Shown here: positions 48,532 through 58,292 of the stretch, piece after piece
Layout: each line of letters opens with the position of its first letter
How positions within the stretch are numbered: the stretch's first letter is position 1
Origin: Pseudidiomarina aestuarii
GTDB lineage: Bacteria; Pseudomonadota; Gammaproteobacteria; Enterobacterales; Alteromonadaceae
NCBI GenBank assembly: GCA_003030745.1
Contig: PYVG01000005.1
Span: 1-60,699, forward strand
DNA: 60,699 nucleotides
Reading direction: 5' to 3'
Position numbers and translations under genes: made by a program
Notes under the pieces: generated by a model
Seen by the model: only the letters and a program-made list of their open reading frames with translations
What the model was told of the DNA's origin: nothing
Databases searched by the model: none

Positions 48532-48804
48532 ATGGAAAAGCTACAACAAAGTGCTGAATTGTTGCGTGATAAAAATCGTATGCGTTGGGCTTGTCGTCGA
48601 GGAATGTTGGAATTAGACGTATTGTTTCGTCCGTTTGTTGACGAAGCCTACGATGATTTGCCTGCTGAGCAACAAGAGAAGTTTCGGAGACTACTGACTT
48701 GCGATGACCCTGATTTGTTTGCCTGGTTTATGGGACATCAAGCTTGCCCAGATCCGGACTTAGCCGAAATGGTGCAGGTGATATTACGCCGCGTTAAAGT
48801 GTAA
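48532..48804 (+). CDS. sdhE: FAD assembly factor SdhE
   Basis: It promotes covalent flavinylation of succinate dehydrogenase and fumarate reductase. 90 residues from the ATG at 48532 (AAAGGAA upstream), with the conserved RMRWACRRGMLELDVLF (RGxxE motif, about residues 16-32) and FRRLLTCDDPDLFAWFMGH. The open frame upstream to 48487 is spurious. It is divergent from ygfZ and immediately followed by the YgfX-like gene (TAAATG). Confidence 0.95.
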   Translation: MEKLQQSAELLRDKNRMRWACRRGMLELDVLFRPFVDEAYDDLPAEQQEKFRRLLTCDDPDLFAWFMGHQACPDPDLAEMVQVILRRVKV

Positions 48805-49113
48805 ATGTCAGGTCCCTACTGTTTATTTGCGAGTACTCGCACTGCATGGCAAGAGCCCGTAATCTGGGGAGTTCAGTTGCAGCAGCGGGAATGGCTGGAG
48901 CTGTCTGGTGCTGGCGGGAAGCCCCAACAACCTTGGCTGGCAGAAAAGCACAGTTGGTGTATCGCTAACTGGGCTTTTATTCGTCTGCACCGCAGGTGTG
49001 GAGCCCTCAAACAGAGCCGTTGGTTGTACCTGAACCGCAAGGCTTTAGGCCGACAACAATGGCACCGACTGCGACGACTACTATTGTTGTGGCGTGAGGA
49101 TCGTTGGACCTGA
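48805..49113 (+). CDS. Short YgfX-like protein without membrane helices
   Basis: A 102-residue, Trp- and Arg-rich protein (11 Trp by eye) starting directly after the sdhE stop, exactly where ygfX lies in E. coli. The C-terminal part ([20 protein letters not shown] and RLLLL) resembles the end of YgfX (WLAADSMDEAEWRDLRRILL), and the middle [14 protein letters not shown] fits the preceding strand. E. coli YgfX is about 135 residues with two N-terminal transmembrane helices; those are missing here. Function unknown, possibly a degenerate or soluble YgfX. Its last 33 nt overlap the convergent nadB gene. Confidence 0.6.
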   Translation: MSGPYCLFASTRTAWQEPVIWGVQLQQREWLELSGAGGKPQQPWLAEKHSWCIANWAFIRLHRRCGALKQSRWLYLNRKALGRQQWHRLRRLLLLWREDRWT

Positions 49114-50682
49114 GTCCTCGGCCAACTCGGGGTAGTCGAGTATGTAGTGGAGGCCGCGACTCTCCTTACGTTCCATAGCACTGCGCACAATCAGTTCAGC
49201 CACCATCACCAAATTCCGCAGTTCGAGTAAATTGTTACTGACTCGGAAGTTCCGATAATATTCTTGGATTTCTTGTTGCAGCAGCTCAATGCGGCGCAGC
49301 GCGCGTTCAAGACGTTTGGTTGTCCGCACAATGCCGACGTAGTCCCACATAAATAAGCGCAGTTCATGCCAATTGTGCTGAATGATGACTTCTTCGTCGG
49401 AATCACCGACTCGGCTCTCGTCCCACGAGGGTAAGTGCTCGAGGCGTTGGGCTGTCGCGAGTTTAGTTTTGATATCAACCGCCGCCGCTTGCGCAAATAC
49501 CAAGCATTCCAGTAACGAGTTACTCGCCATTCGATTAGCGCCGTGCAAGCCTGTATAAGCAACCTCACCAATGGCATATAAATGCGGTAAATCGGTTTGT
49601 GCGGTTAAATCGGTTTTGACGCCACCACAGGTGTAGTGCGCGGCCGGAACCACGGGCATCGGCTGTTTGGTAATGTCTAAACCTAACCCTAGACATTTTT
49701 CATAAATAGTGGGGAAGTGCGCACGCACAAAGTCTGCCGGCTTGTGGGAAATGTCGAGGTACATGCAATCTGCACCGAGCCGCTTCATTTCAAAGTCGAT
49801 TGCGCGAGCCACGACATCTCGCGGAGCCAGTTCGGCTGCCTCGTGAAATTCAGGCATAAAGCGTGACCCGTCTGGGCGTTTTAACAAAGCACCTTCGCCT
49901 CGTAAGGCTTCGGTCAACAAAAATGTCTGCGCATTGGGATGGAACAAGCAGGTTGGATGGAATTGGTTAAATTCCATATTGGCAACGCGACAACCCGCGC
50001 GCCAAGCCATAGCAATACCATCGCCACTGGCTACATCGGGATTACTGGTGTACTGATAGACTTTGCTGGCGCCGCCAGTGGCTAAGGCAACAAATTTTGC
50101 TGCTACTGTTTCGACTCGTTCAGCCAGTCGGTTCCAGATGTAAGCACCATAACAACCGCGAGCACCGCGGGTGTGCCGTTCGGTAATCAGATCGACAGCG
50201 TTGTAGCGTTCGAGCACTTTGATGCGAGGGTGCAGTTTCACTTGCTCAACGAGCGTTGTTTGTACGGCACGTCCAGTCGCATCAGCCGCGTGCAAGATGC
50301 GTCGGTGGCTATGTCCACCTTCTTGATTTAAATGATATTTCGCTTCGCCACCACTTGCGGGAACTTGGTCGAAACCGACACCCATATCAATCAGCCATTG
50401 CAAACTTTCGCGAGCATGGCGGGTGGTAAATTCAACGGCATCCATTTCACAAATACCGGCACCTGCAATCAGCGTATCCTCAATATGGCTTTCAATGCTA
50501 TCATTCTCATCGAACACAGCGGCAATACCGCCTTGCGCATAGTAAGTAGAGCCCTCAGTAAGAGGCCCTTTAGAAATGACGATAACGTCGGCGTCTGAGG
50601 CGAGTTGCAGTGCTAAGGTGAGGCCGGCAGCACCGCTACCGATGATCAAAACATCACATTGAAAATCAGGGATTCGTTCCAT
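49081..50682 (-). CDS. nadB: L-aspartate oxidase
   Basis: The first step of de novo NAD synthesis, oxidising aspartate to iminoaspartate with FAD. 533 residues: FAD-binding [20 protein letters not shown] (residues 10-29), [20 protein letters not shown], the active-site region [23 protein letters not shown], and [20 protein letters not shown], plus a C-terminal helical domain. It is divergent from rpoE as in E. coli and relatives. Confidence 0.97.
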   Translation of the reverse strand: MERIPDFQCDVLIIGSGAAGLTLALQLASDADVIVISKGPLTEGSTYYAQGGIAAVFDENDSIESHIEDTLIAGAGICEMDAVEFTTRHARESLQWLIDMGVGFDQVPASGGEAKYHLNQEGGHSHRRILHAADATGRAVQTTLVEQVKLHPRIKVLERYNAVDLITERHTRGARGCYGAYIWNRLAERVETVAAKFVALATGGASKVYQYTSNPDVASGDGIAMAWRAGCRVANMEFNQFHPTCLFHPNAQTFLLTEALRGEGALLKRPDGSRFMPEFHEAAELAPRDVVARAIDFEMKRLGADCMYLDISHKPADFVRAHFPTIYEKCLGLGLDITKQPMPVVPAAHYTCGGVKTDLTAQTDLPHLYAIGEVAYTGLHGANRMASNSLLECLVFAQAAAVDIKTKLATAQRLEHLPSWDESRVGDSDEEVIIQHNWHELRLFMWDYVGIVRTTKRLERALRRIELLQQEIQEYYRNFRVSNNLLELRNLVMVAELIVRSAMERKESRGLHYILDYPELAEDSGPTILTPQQ

Positions 50683-50762
50683 AAAGTAGGGATATCTAAG
50701 GCGAAAATTCGCTGCGTGGCCTATTGAATAGAATCGATTTTACTCTTTTGCAGATTTTTTGC

Positions 50763-50790
50763 GAACTTTTTACCTGAGCGTCGGTCATAA
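50763..50790 (+). promoter_or_regulatory. Sigma-E autoregulatory promoter of rpoE
   Basis: GAACTT (50763-50768), a 16-nt spacer and TCATAA (50785-50790) match the sigma-E promoter form (GAACTT, 16 nt, TCNNA-like). It lies about 60 nt upstream of the rpoE start, the position expected for self-activation. Confidence 0.75.
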
Positions 50791-50852
50791 CTGACAATCA
50801 CGCGACGGGCCTAAAATCTGAAGTAGCCAAGGGTTGAGGAGAACAGGCTCGG

Positions 50853-51431
50853 ATGAGCGAACACGAAACCGACAAGGTATTGGTCGAGCGCGTACAACAA
50901 GGTGACCCGAGAGCTTTTGATCTGTTGGTCAAAAAGTACCAACACAAAGTGATGAGTCTGATTTCAAGGTATGTAAAGCAATCTGCTGATGTACCTGATG
51001 TAGCTCAAGAAACTTTTGTGAAAGCTTATCGAGCACTGGAAAACTTTCGAGGTGAAAGTGCATTTTACACGTGGTTGTATCGTATTGCGGTCAATACAGC
51101 GAAGAATTATTTAGTTGCGCAAGGGCGCAAACCACCTGCCAGTGATGTCGATGCAGGTGAAGCAGAATATTATGAGGGTGGCGGCGCGTTAAAAGATTCC
51201 GCTTCTCCAGAAAATTTATTATTAACCGATGAAATTCGTGATGTAGTGATGCGAACCATCGATAACTTGCCAGAAGATTTGCGCCGAGCTATTACTTTGC
51301 GTGAATTGGACGGATTAGGGTACGAAGAAATTGCGATTGAAATGGATTGTCCAATTGGTACGGTTCGTTCACGGATTTTCCGCGCTCGAGAAGCCATTGA
51401 TCAGCAACTTCGCCCGTTATTAGAGCGCTAA
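50853..51431 (+). CDS. rpoE: RNA polymerase sigma-E factor
   Basis: An ECF sigma factor of the envelope stress response. 192 residues: region 2 with AFDLLVKKYQHKVMSLISRY and DVPDVAQETFVKAYRALENF, region 4 with LPEDLRRAITLRELDGLGYE and IAIEMDCPIGTVRSRIFRAR. It is followed by its anti-sigma and accessory genes and preceded by a sigma-E type promoter. TGAGGAG precedes the ATG. Confidence 0.98.
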   Translation: MSEHETDKVLVERVQQGDPRAFDLLVKKYQHKVMSLISRYVKQSADVPDVAQETFVKAYRALENFRGESAFYTWLYRIAVNTAKNYLVAQGRKPPASDVDAGEAEYYEGGGALKDSASPENLLLTDEIRDVVMRTIDNLPEDLRRAITLRELDGLGYEEIAIEMDCPIGTVRSRIFRAREAIDQQLRPLLER

Positions 51432-51459
51432 CGAAAACGACATGACTCAAGGAAACACT

Positions 51460-52077
51460 ATGCCTAAATGCAGCAATGAACACGTATCAGCGCTATTAGA
51501 TGATCACCTCGACGGTGAGAATCATAGCGAATTAGATGCGTTGTTAGCTGACTCAGAAGCGACAGCGACATGGCAGCGCTATGCACTGATTGGTCATGTT
51601 GTTCGTGACACGGTACGAACGGGTCAATCGGTAGATATTAGTGCCCAAGTAGCCGTTGCGATTGCCGCTGAAGCTGCACCAAACGCAGTGATTAAGCCGG
51701 AACTCGGTGCTGGCCAAGCACAGAGCAAGGCAGCATTACGGTGGTTGAAACCACTGTCGAGTGTTGCCATTGCAGCCAGTGTGGCTGTGGTTGCGGTGTT
51801 AAGTATTCAACAGCCGGTGCTGGATAACGGTGCCGCTACAGAATCAATGGAACCTGCATTGGTGACGAATCCATTAGGTGGTCGTAACCCTGTGAGTTTT
51901 AATACAGTGATTCCGGACAATGGTCCGTCAGCAGCAGAAGTTGCTCAGCAGCGACAATTATTACAGGCTTACATGCTCGATCATCAGCGTCAATTGCAGT
52001 TATCATTGCAGGCGAAACAACAAGATCGTAGCGAGTCTACCAGTGCTAGTGAGAGTGAAAAACCAACGAATGATTAA
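51460..52077 (+). CDS. rseA: Anti-sigma-E factor RseA
   Basis: An inner-membrane anti-sigma factor degraded by DegS and RseP (encoded at 28.7 kb). 205 residues from the ATG at 51460 (AAGGAAA upstream); an ATG at 51442 is possible but lacks a ribosome binding site. The N-terminal sigma-binding domain has HVSALLDDHLDGENHSELDA, DSEATATWQRYALIGHVVRD. One membrane helix follows (about residues 102-122, PLSSVAIAASVAVVAVLSIQ), then a Gln-rich periplasmic tail. Confidence 0.93.
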   Translation: MPKCSNEHVSALLDDHLDGENHSELDALLADSEATATWQRYALIGHVVRDTVRTGQSVDISAQVAVAIAAEAAPNAVIKPELGAGQAQSKAALRWLKPLSSVAIAASVAVVAVLSIQQPVLDNGAATESMEPALVTNPLGGRNPVSFNTVIPDNGPSAAEVAQQRQLLQAYMLDHQRQLQLSLQAKQQDRSESTSASESEKPTND

Positions 52078-53152
52078 ACTGGGTGCAACGGCCGCCGGTG
52101 TCGGGTTGATAGCGGCTGCCATGCTTTGTTTCCCAACCCCTCTGAATGCCCAAGCTGTAGCCCTCGCTACAGAGACAGACACTCCAGCGCAACAAACCAG
52201 TGAAGCACTCACGCAGCCGACGCCTGAAGCGATGGCCACCATGGCTGTGGCAACCCCAGAGGCGATGGGTGTGCAGTGGTTCAATCGCATGAGCCAAGCA
52301 CTGCGGCAATTAAACTTCGAAGCTACCTTAGTACATACTCAGGGCGACCGCATTCAGCCACTGTTGTGGTTGCATGGCCGGCACGCTGATGGTCTCGAGG
52401 TTGAACTGCTGGTGCAATTGAATGGTGCTGATGTTCGCATTCTGCGCCTTGGTGATACGACATCTTATTATTTTCAACCGTCTGATAATTCCTATTCGTT
52501 ACAGAGCGACGTAACCTATGGCTTGTTGCCTGCGGCCTTTTATCAGCGCTTTTCGACACTGAGCGATTTCTATCAAGTGATTGCTGGAACAGGCATGCGC
52601 GTGACGGGTCGTAATACGCAATTTCTCCGCTTAGTCAGTCGCGATAACAGCCGCTATCATTACGGACTCTGGGTGGATCGTGAGACCGGTATGTTGTTGA
52701 AAATGCAAATGACTACGCCGCAAGGTGAAGTCCTTGAGCAAGTGCAATTGACATCGTTCCAAGTGCGCTCGGAGTTACCTGTATCGCTCGCCGATTTGCG
52801 TGGTGTACAGCGTCCGCCGCGGCTGTTTGAGTTACAACAAATGACAGATACCAGTTATGGCGTGATGGTGGATTGGTTGCCGGGAGGTTTTGAATTACAG
52901 CGGAAAAACCACCGTCGATTATTGGAAACCAACGTGCCGGCGGATTACTTTTTGTACAGTGATGGGCTGACCGACGTTTCTATTTATGTGTCACCGGTCA
53001 GTGATGTGAATTTGCCCAATTTGTCCATTCAGGGACCTGAGTCATTGGTTACCGCGCAACGGCAGAATTTTGCCATTACTGTCGTCGGTAAGTTACCGGT
53101 CGAAACGTTAAATCGGATTGCAGACAGTATCCGAGTGGCGAATCCGTCATGA
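52070..53152 (+). CDS. rseB: Sigma-E regulatory protein RseB
   Basis: A periplasmic sensor that shields RseA from DegS until LPS or lipoprotein signals displace it. 360 residues from the ATG at 52070, which overlaps the rseA stop (the long upstream extension is spurious). Signal peptide with probable cleavage after NAQA (about residue 27). MucB/RseB domain: MSQALRQLNFEATLVHTQGD, YGLWVDRETGMLLKMQM and VMVDWLPGGFEL. A low-complexity Ala/Thr/Glu stretch follows the signal peptide (about residues 30-62). Confidence 0.93.
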   Translation: MIKLGATAAGVGLIAAAMLCFPTPLNAQAVALATETDTPAQQTSEALTQPTPEAMATMAVATPEAMGVQWFNRMSQALRQLNFEATLVHTQGDRIQPLLWLHGRHADGLEVELLVQLNGADVRILRLGDTTSYYFQPSDNSYSLQSDVTYGLLPAAFYQRFSTLSDFYQVIAGTGMRVTGRNTQFLRLVSRDNSRYHYGLWVDRETGMLLKMQMTTPQGEVLEQVQLTSFQVRSELPVSLADLRGVQRPPRLFELQQMTDTSYGVMVDWLPGGFELQRKNHRRLLETNVPADYFLYSDGLTDVSIYVSPVSDVNLPNLSIQGPESLVTAQRQNFAITVVGKLPVETLNRIADSIRVANPS

Positions 53153-53595
53153 TTCGCGAGCATGCCCACATTGTCGCGGTTGAAGCCGATTATCTGCTGG
53201 TTAGCACGCAACTGAAGACGGGGTGTGGCAGTTGTCAGCAACAAAATACCTGTGGTGCGGGAATTATTTCTAAAGCATTCTCCGACCGCCGCGCGGAATT
53301 TCGTATTGCCAAACCTAAACAGGGGCAATTCCGTGCCGGCGAAATGGTCGAATTATTACTTCCAGAGACAGCGCTCACCAAATTATCGTTATTGCTTTAT
53401 GGCACTCCGTTGGCTGCCTTACTGGGCGCTGCGGTACTCACCACATCAGCACTGCAGTGGCCTGAGGGTGCCGTGATCTTGGCCTCTTTACTCGCGTTTG
53501 GACTGAGTTTTTGGAGCTTGAAGCGCTTTCTAAAACACCATGATCTGCGGGTCAACCAATTATTGACCATACAGCCGGTGCGCACATCGGCATAA
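53149..53595 (+). CDS. rseC: SoxR-reducing/sigma-E regulatory protein RseC
   Basis: A 148-residue inner-membrane protein. It has the N-terminal cysteine cluster in STQLKTGCGSCQQQNTCGAG (C-x2-C-x5-C, about residues 24-37), typical of RseC, and two membrane helices (about residues 78-118). RseC is linked to SoxR reduction and electron transfer complexes. The ATG overlaps the rseB stop by 4 nt. Confidence 0.93.
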   Translation: MIREHAHIVAVEADYLLVSTQLKTGCGSCQQQNTCGAGIISKAFSDRRAEFRIAKPKQGQFRAGEMVELLLPETALTKLSLLLYGTPLAALLGAAVLTTSALQWPEGAVILASLLAFGLSFWSLKRFLKHHDLRVNQLLTIQPVRTSA

Positions 53596-53608
53596 GATTA
53601 TGCCGTTT
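53588..53608 (+). terminator. Possible weak terminator after rseC
   Basis: CGGCATAA (53588-53595) and TTATGCCG (53598-53605) are perfect 8-nt inverted arms overlapping the rseC stop, followed by only TTT. Termination is probably partial. The remaining spacer to lepA (53609-53723) shows no definite promoter. Confidence 0.4.
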
Positions 53609-53723
53609 ATGGGCATGATTTAGACGCAAATCTCCCGAAATTCCTTTGTTCCTGGCGTCATAATCAGTATGATCGGCGCATTCTTCTATTTCTTGCAAAT
53701 TAATCAGTTGTTGAGGTGCATTA

Positions 53724-55535
53724 ATGCCCGCACAGGCGTTCAAGCAAACGAATATTCGTAACTTTTCTATCATCGCGCACATTGACCACGGCAAGTCGAC
53801 TCTGTCTGACCGACTGATTCAACATTGCGGCGGTCTGACTGCGCGTGAGATGGCAGAACAGGTGTTGGACTCCATGGACTTGGAACGTGAACGTGGTATC
53901 ACGATCAAAGCCCAAAGTGTGACATTGCATTACACGGCGAAAGACGGCGAAACTTATCAGTTAAACTTTATCGATACACCGGGACACGTGGACTTTTCCT
54001 ATGAGGTATCGCGCAGTTTAGCCGGTTGTGAGGGGGCGTTGTTAGTCGTTGATGCGGCGCAGGGTGTGGAAGCACAAACTCTAGCGAACTGTTACACCGC
54101 TCTGGACATGGATTTGGAAGTGGTGCCGATTCTCAATAAAATCGATTTGCCACAGGCCGATCCGATGCGGGTTGCAGAAGAAATTGAGGACATTGTTGGA
54201 ATCGAAGCCATCGATGCGGTGCAGTGTTCCGCAAAAACCGGTATTGGTATTGATGATGTTCTGGAACGCATTGTTCGCCAAATACCACCACCACAAGGTG
54301 ATCCGGACGCACCCGTGCAGGCACTGATTATTGATTCGTGGTTCGATAACTACCAAGGTGTGGTGTCCTTGGTTCGCGTCAAGAATGGTACTTTGCGTGC
54401 TGGCGATAAGATGAAAGTCATGTCGACAGGGCAAGTGTATCAAATTGATAAAGTCGGCTTCTTTTCACCGAAAGCGACCGAGTCCGGCATTCTACGCTGT
54501 GGCGAGGTAGGCTTTGTAATTGCTGGCATCAAAGAAATCTTGGGAGCGCCAGTAGGGGATACGCTGACGTTAGCAAAATCGCCGGCAGAACAACCGTTAC
54601 CGGGTTTCAAGAAAGTAAAACCGCAGGTCTATGCGGGGATGTTTCCGATTTCGTCGGAAGACTATGAAAGCTTCCGAGATGCGCTCGGCAAATTATCGTT
54701 GAATGATGCGTCATTATTTTATGAGCCAGAGAATTCGTCGGCACTAGGCTTCGGCTTCCGCTGTGGATTCTTGGGTATGTTGCACATGGAAATTATCCAA
54801 GAGCGACTGGAACGTGAATATGATATCGACCTGATTACGACGGCGCCGACGGTTGTGTATAAAGTCGTGCGCAAAGATGGCAAGGAAGTGATGGTCGATA
54901 ATCCATCCAATCTGCCTCCTGTGAATGATATCGAAACCATTTATGAGCCCATTGTAGAGGCTAATATTTTGGTGCCACAGGAATATCTGGGTAATGTCAT
55001 TACATTGTGTGTGGATAAGCGTGGTGTCCAAACCAAAATGCTGTACCACGGCAAGCAAGTGGCTATCACTTATGAATTACCAATGGCTGAAGTCGTTATG
55101 GACTTCTTTGACCGACTCAAATCAACGAGTCGCGGATATGCGTCGTTGGATTACCATTTTAAACGCTTCCAAGAAGCGGATATGGTGCGCGTTGATATCC
55201 TGATCAACCAAGAACGCGTCGATGCGCTCGCTATGATTACTCACCGTGATCATTCGCAGGGACGTGGCCGTGAATTGGTCGAGAAGATGCGCGAACTGAT
55301 CCCACGACAAATGTTCGATATTGCGATTCAAGCGGTTATTGGAACCCATGTTATTGCTCGCTCGACAGTGAAGCAATTGCGGAAAAACGTTATCGCGAAG
55401 TGTTATGGTGGCGATGTAAGCCGGAAGAAGAAACTGTTACAAAAACAAAAAGAAGGGAAGAAACGGATGAAGCAGCTCGGCAATGTCGAGGTGCCTCAAG
55501 AGGCGTTTCTTGCAGTGTTAAAAGTAGGGAAATAG
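53724..55535 (+). CDS. lepA: Elongation factor 4
   Basis: A ribosome-associated translational GTPase (EF4). 603 residues: G1 [14 protein letters not shown] (about residues 17-30), switch [11 protein letters not shown]3 [17 protein letters not shown]4 NKIDLP, then domains II and III ([20 protein letters not shown]) and the LepA-specific C-terminal domain ([20 protein letters not shown]). The lepA-lepB-rnc-era order is conserved. Confidence 0.98.
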   Translation: MPAQAFKQTNIRNFSIIAHIDHGKSTLSDRLIQHCGGLTAREMAEQVLDSMDLERERGITIKAQSVTLHYTAKDGETYQLNFIDTPGHVDFSYEVSRSLAGCEGALLVVDAAQGVEAQTLANCYTALDMDLEVVPILNKIDLPQADPMRVAEEIEDIVGIEAIDAVQCSAKTGIGIDDVLERIVRQIPPPQGDPDAPVQALIIDSWFDNYQGVVSLVRVKNGTLRAGDKMKVMSTGQVYQIDKVGFFSPKATESGILRCGEVGFVIAGIKEILGAPVGDTLTLAKSPAEQPLPGFKKVKPQVYAGMFPISSEDYESFRDALGKLSLNDASLFYEPENSSALGFGFRCGFLGMLHMEIIQERLEREYDIDLITTAPTVVYKVVRKDGKEVMVDNPSNLPPVNDIETIYEPIVEANILVPQEYLGNVITLCVDKRGVQTKMLYHGKQVAITYELPMAEVVMDFFDRLKSTSRGYASLDYHFKRFQEADMVRVDILINQERVDALAMITHRDHSQGRGRELVEKMRELIPRQMFDIAIQAVIGTHVIARSTVKQLRKNVIAKCYGGDVSRKKKLLQKQKEGKKRMKQLGNVEVPQEAFLAVLKVGK

Positions 55536-55538
55536 CGC

Positions 55539-56468
55539 ATGGCAAATATCTATTCTATTCTGCTGACGGTCGTGACCATCTTGGCAGGATTGATTTGGTG
55601 GTATGACGCGCGGGTGAACAAACCGCAACGACAAGCCAAGATCACGGCAGAAGAAGAACGCTTGCAAGAAACTTTAAGTGAAGATGCGCAACAGCGAATT
55701 GCACCGCAAGGACGAGTCGCCGAGTTCTGTCAGTCGGTGTTTCCGATCCTCTTTGTGATTCTTATTTTGCGCAGTTTCTTATACGAGCCTTTTCGAATTC
55801 CGTCGGCGTCAATGATGCCGACGATGCTCGATGGCGACTTTATTTTGGTGGAAAAGTTTGCCTACAGTCTGCGTGATCCGATTTGGCGACATGAGCTGAT
55901 TGAAGTGGGACAAGCCGAGCGCGGTGATATTGCGGTGTTTAAATTCCCACCACAACCGTCCGTTGATTTCATCAAACGCATCGTCGGTGTTCCGGGTGAC
56001 CGTATTATTTATCGCAATAAAACTTTGTATCTCGAGCCTGCGTGCGTCGATGGGCAACAAGAGTGCCCGCAAATTCAAGTGGTTGCGAAAAACATCGAGC
56101 CCCAAGAAGAAGTGTACTTCAACGGTTCTCGACCGCTCGAGCGTTATAGCGAGCAACTCGGTGATGTGACCCACGATATTCTCATTGACCCGAGCGTTTC
56201 CCCGCGCGTGAGCTATTATTATCAGCAACCGGATAGAGCAACAGCAGTCGATGAGTGGATTGTCCCTGAAGGGCATTATTTTGCGATGGGTGACAATCGT
56301 GATAATTCCGAGGACAGCCGTTATTGGGGTTTTGTTCCAGAAGAGAACTTAGTCGGCCGCGCCGTATTTATTTGGATGAGTTTTGAGTTTGATCAGAGCT
56401 CTAATCGATTCCTGCCCAGCTGGATCCCAACAGGTATTCGTTGGCATCGTTTGGGAACTGTGGAGTAA
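55539..56468 (+). CDS. lepB: Signal peptidase I
   Basis: The inner-membrane leader peptidase. 309 residues: two N-terminal membrane helices (about residues 3-22 and 63-82), catalytic serine in [19 protein letters not shown] (about residue 91), catalytic lysine in [15 protein letters not shown] (about residue 147), and the box E motif [20 protein letters not shown]. It lies 3 nt after lepA. Confidence 0.97.
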   Translation: MANIYSILLTVVTILAGLIWWYDARVNKPQRQAKITAEEERLQETLSEDAQQRIAPQGRVAEFCQSVFPILFVILILRSFLYEPFRIPSASMMPTMLDGDFILVEKFAYSLRDPIWRHELIEVGQAERGDIAVFKFPPQPSVDFIKRIVGVPGDRIIYRNKTLYLEPACVDGQQECPQIQVVAKNIEPQEEVYFNGSRPLERYSEQLGDVTHDILIDPSVSPRVSYYYQQPDRATAVDEWIVPEGHYFAMGDNRDNSEDSRYWGFVPEENLVGRAVFIWMSFEFDQSSNRFLPSWIPTGIRWHRLGTVE

Positions 56469-56470
56469 TT

Positions 56471-57166
56471 TTGAGTATTCCGAAGCCTCCAGTAGAACAG
56501 TTAGAACGTGTTTTCGGTTACCAATTTCAGAACCGTGAACGTTTACAGCGCGCACTAACGCATCGCAGTGCTTCTGCGACGCACAATGAACGTCTTGAGT
56601 TCCTTGGTGATGCGGTGCTGAGTATTATTATCAGCGAAGCGTTGTTCGAGCGGTTTCCACGCATAGACGAAGGTGATTTAAGCCGCATGCGTGCAACCTT
56701 GGTTTGTGGTCGATCGCTTGCCAAAGTTGCGCAGCGCTTTGAACTCGGGAAGTTTCTCGTGTTAGGCCCCGGTGAAATGAAAAGTGGTGGGAATCGGCGT
56801 GAGTCGATTTTAGCCGATGGTATTGAAGCGCTCTTAGGTGCCATGTATCTGGAAAGTGACTTGCCAACCTGTCGTCCGGTAGTGCTGGGGTGGTTTGCTG
56901 ACAAACTAGCGACGATTCAACCGGGTGCAACGCACAAAGACCCAAAAACGCGGCTACAAGAATATCTGCAAGGGCGCCAACAACCCTTACCTGACTATCA
57001 AGTGGTAAGCACGCAAGGGCAAGCACACAACCAACAATTTACCGTTTCTTGTACTGTTGCAGGCATCGACAAGCCTGTTATGGGCACCGGAACCAGTCGG
57101 CGCAAAGCTGAACAAGCCGCTGCACAGCAAGTCCTCGAAAAATTGGACTTGGAGCTATCGAAATGA
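56471..57166 (+). CDS. rnc: Ribonuclease III
   Basis: A double-strand RNase that processes rRNA and regulatory RNAs. 231 residues from the TTG at 56471, which has GGAG (56462-56465) inside the end of lepB; an upstream in-frame start at 56441 has no such signal. Catalytic motif [39 protein letters not shown], and a C-terminal dsRNA-binding domain ([19 protein letters not shown] to [13 protein letters not shown]). Its stop overlaps the era start (ATGA). Confidence 0.96.
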   Translation: MSIPKPPVEQLERVFGYQFQNRERLQRALTHRSASATHNERLEFLGDAVLSIIISEALFERFPRIDEGDLSRMRATLVCGRSLAKVAQRFELGKFLVLGPGEMKSGGNRRESILADGIEALLGAMYLESDLPTCRPVVLGWFADKLATIQPGATHKDPKTRLQEYLQGRQQPLPDYQVVSTQGQAHNQQFTVSCTVAGIDKPVMGTGTSRRKAEQAAAQQVLEKLDLELSK

Positions 57167-58287
57167 ATATTGAAAACCTATTAGCTGAGATGTCAGATCC
57201 AGATCAAGAGTCGGCATTTGTTGCCATTGTCGGTCGCCCGAATGTGGGTAAATCGACCTTATTGAATCAACTGTTGGGTCAAAAAATCAGCATCACTTCC
57301 AGTAAGCCACAAACCACGCGCCATCGCATTTTGGGTATTGAAACGGAAGGCTCACGACAAATTGTGTACGTGGACACACCGGGCCTACATCAGGAAGAAA
57401 AGCGTGCCGTGAATCGACTCATGAATCGCGCGGCAACCAGCTCGATCAGTGGCGTCGAAGTCATTTTATTTGTGGTTGAGGCGACCAAGTGGACACCTGA
57501 CGACGAACTGGTGCTAACCACCTTGAAGCGCACTCAGCGGCCCGTGATTTTGGTTGTGAATAAGATTGATTTAGCCAAAGACAAAGGTGCCTTGATTATG
57601 TTTGCCGGTGCCCTGCTACAGGGTATCACCGGATTTGGCTCTGGCTTGGTCGCAGTCCCGCTACTTTCCTTGCTACTGCCACTGACACTCATTACACCGA
57701 CGTTGTCGATTGTCAATTTACTGCTGGCCGGCTTCCTCTATTTAAAACTGCACAGCTACGTGACTATTCGCGACTGGCGGCCACTGCTCGTGGCGGGAAT
57801 TGGTGGTAGTTTGATCGGCACGGTTGCACTCGCTCACATTCAATTAGATTGGTTGCAACGGGGAATGGCTGTGTTCGTTGTGCTGGTGGGCATTCTGCTG
57901 TGGACTGGCGTACGCTTTCAATTGCCACCCACACAGAGGAATCAGAGTTGGATTGGCATTCTCGCTGGATTCAGTAATGGTGCATTAACTCTGGGTGGAC
58001 CGCCCATTGTCTTATTCCTGAGTAATCAACAACTCGCTATATTGACCTTTCGTGCAACCCTTACCGTGTTCTTCCTTGCTTTGGCGACGACCAACGTCCT
58101 CTCCTTTACGCTGCAAGGGCGCTATACCACGGATATGTGGTCGTGGCTTATGGTACTGGTGGTGAGCGCGCTTGTGGGCGCTTGGTGTGGTCACAAAGTG
58201 AGCTTACAGCTGCCTGAAAAGTGGTTTCGCCACTTAACCTTGAGCGTTGTTATCGGTGCGGGTTTGTTAGTGTTACTGCGCTGGTAA
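57163..58287 (+). CDS. Chimeric frame: Era GTPase N-terminus joined to TauE/SafE permease
   Basis: A single 374-residue frame. Residues 1-141 are Era: G1 [13 protein letters not shown], switch region [16 protein letters not shown]3 [21 protein letters not shown] and G4 NKID (residues 133-136). Era (about 300 residues) should continue with its G5 loop and KH domain, which bind 16S rRNA during 30S maturation. Instead, from about residue 142 the frame reads [20 protein letters not shown], a TauE/SafE (DUF81) anion permease with about seven hydrophobic segments, nearly complete except for its first few residues. An ATG at 57598 (residue 146) could start the permease alone. The rnc-era overlap is normal, but recO, pdxJ and acpS do not follow. 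Deletion, rearrangement, assembly chimera or true fusion are all possible. Confidence 0.85.
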   Translation: MNIENLLAEMSDPDQESAFVAIVGRPNVGKSTLLNQLLGQKISITSSKPQTTRHRILGIETEGSRQIVYVDTPGLHQEEKRAVNRLMNRAATSSISGVEVILFVVEATKWTPDDELVLTTLKRTQRPVILVVNKIDLAKDKGALIMFAGALLQGITGFGSGLVAVPLLSLLLPLTLITPTLSIVNLLLAGFLYLKLHSYVTIRDWRPLLVAGIGGSLIGTVALAHIQLDWLQRGMAVFVVLVGILLWTGVRFQLPPTQRNQSWIGILAGFSNGALTLGGPPIVLFLSNQQLAILTFRATLTVFFLALATTNVLSFTLQGRYTTDMWSWLMVLVVSALVGAWCGHKVSLQLPEKWFRHLTLSVVIGAGLLVLLRW

Positions 58288-58292
58288 CGAAA

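Noticed and set aside
51920..52069. A 50-codon upstream extension of RseB overlapping rseA
   Set aside because: It would hide the signal peptide that begins at the ATG at 52070, and it is out of frame with conserved rseA coding sequence.
52160..52270. The Ala/Thr/Glu-rich low-complexity stretch of RseB as a tandem repeat
   Set aside because: The similar words (for example PTPEAMA, ATPEAMG) are few and diverged; it looks like a flexible linker after the signal peptide rather than a true repeat array.
57163..58287. An insertion sequence or phage as the cause of the era break
   Set aside because: No transposase, integrase, terminal repeats or tRNA lies near 57.59 kb; the sequence passes directly from era to a permease.
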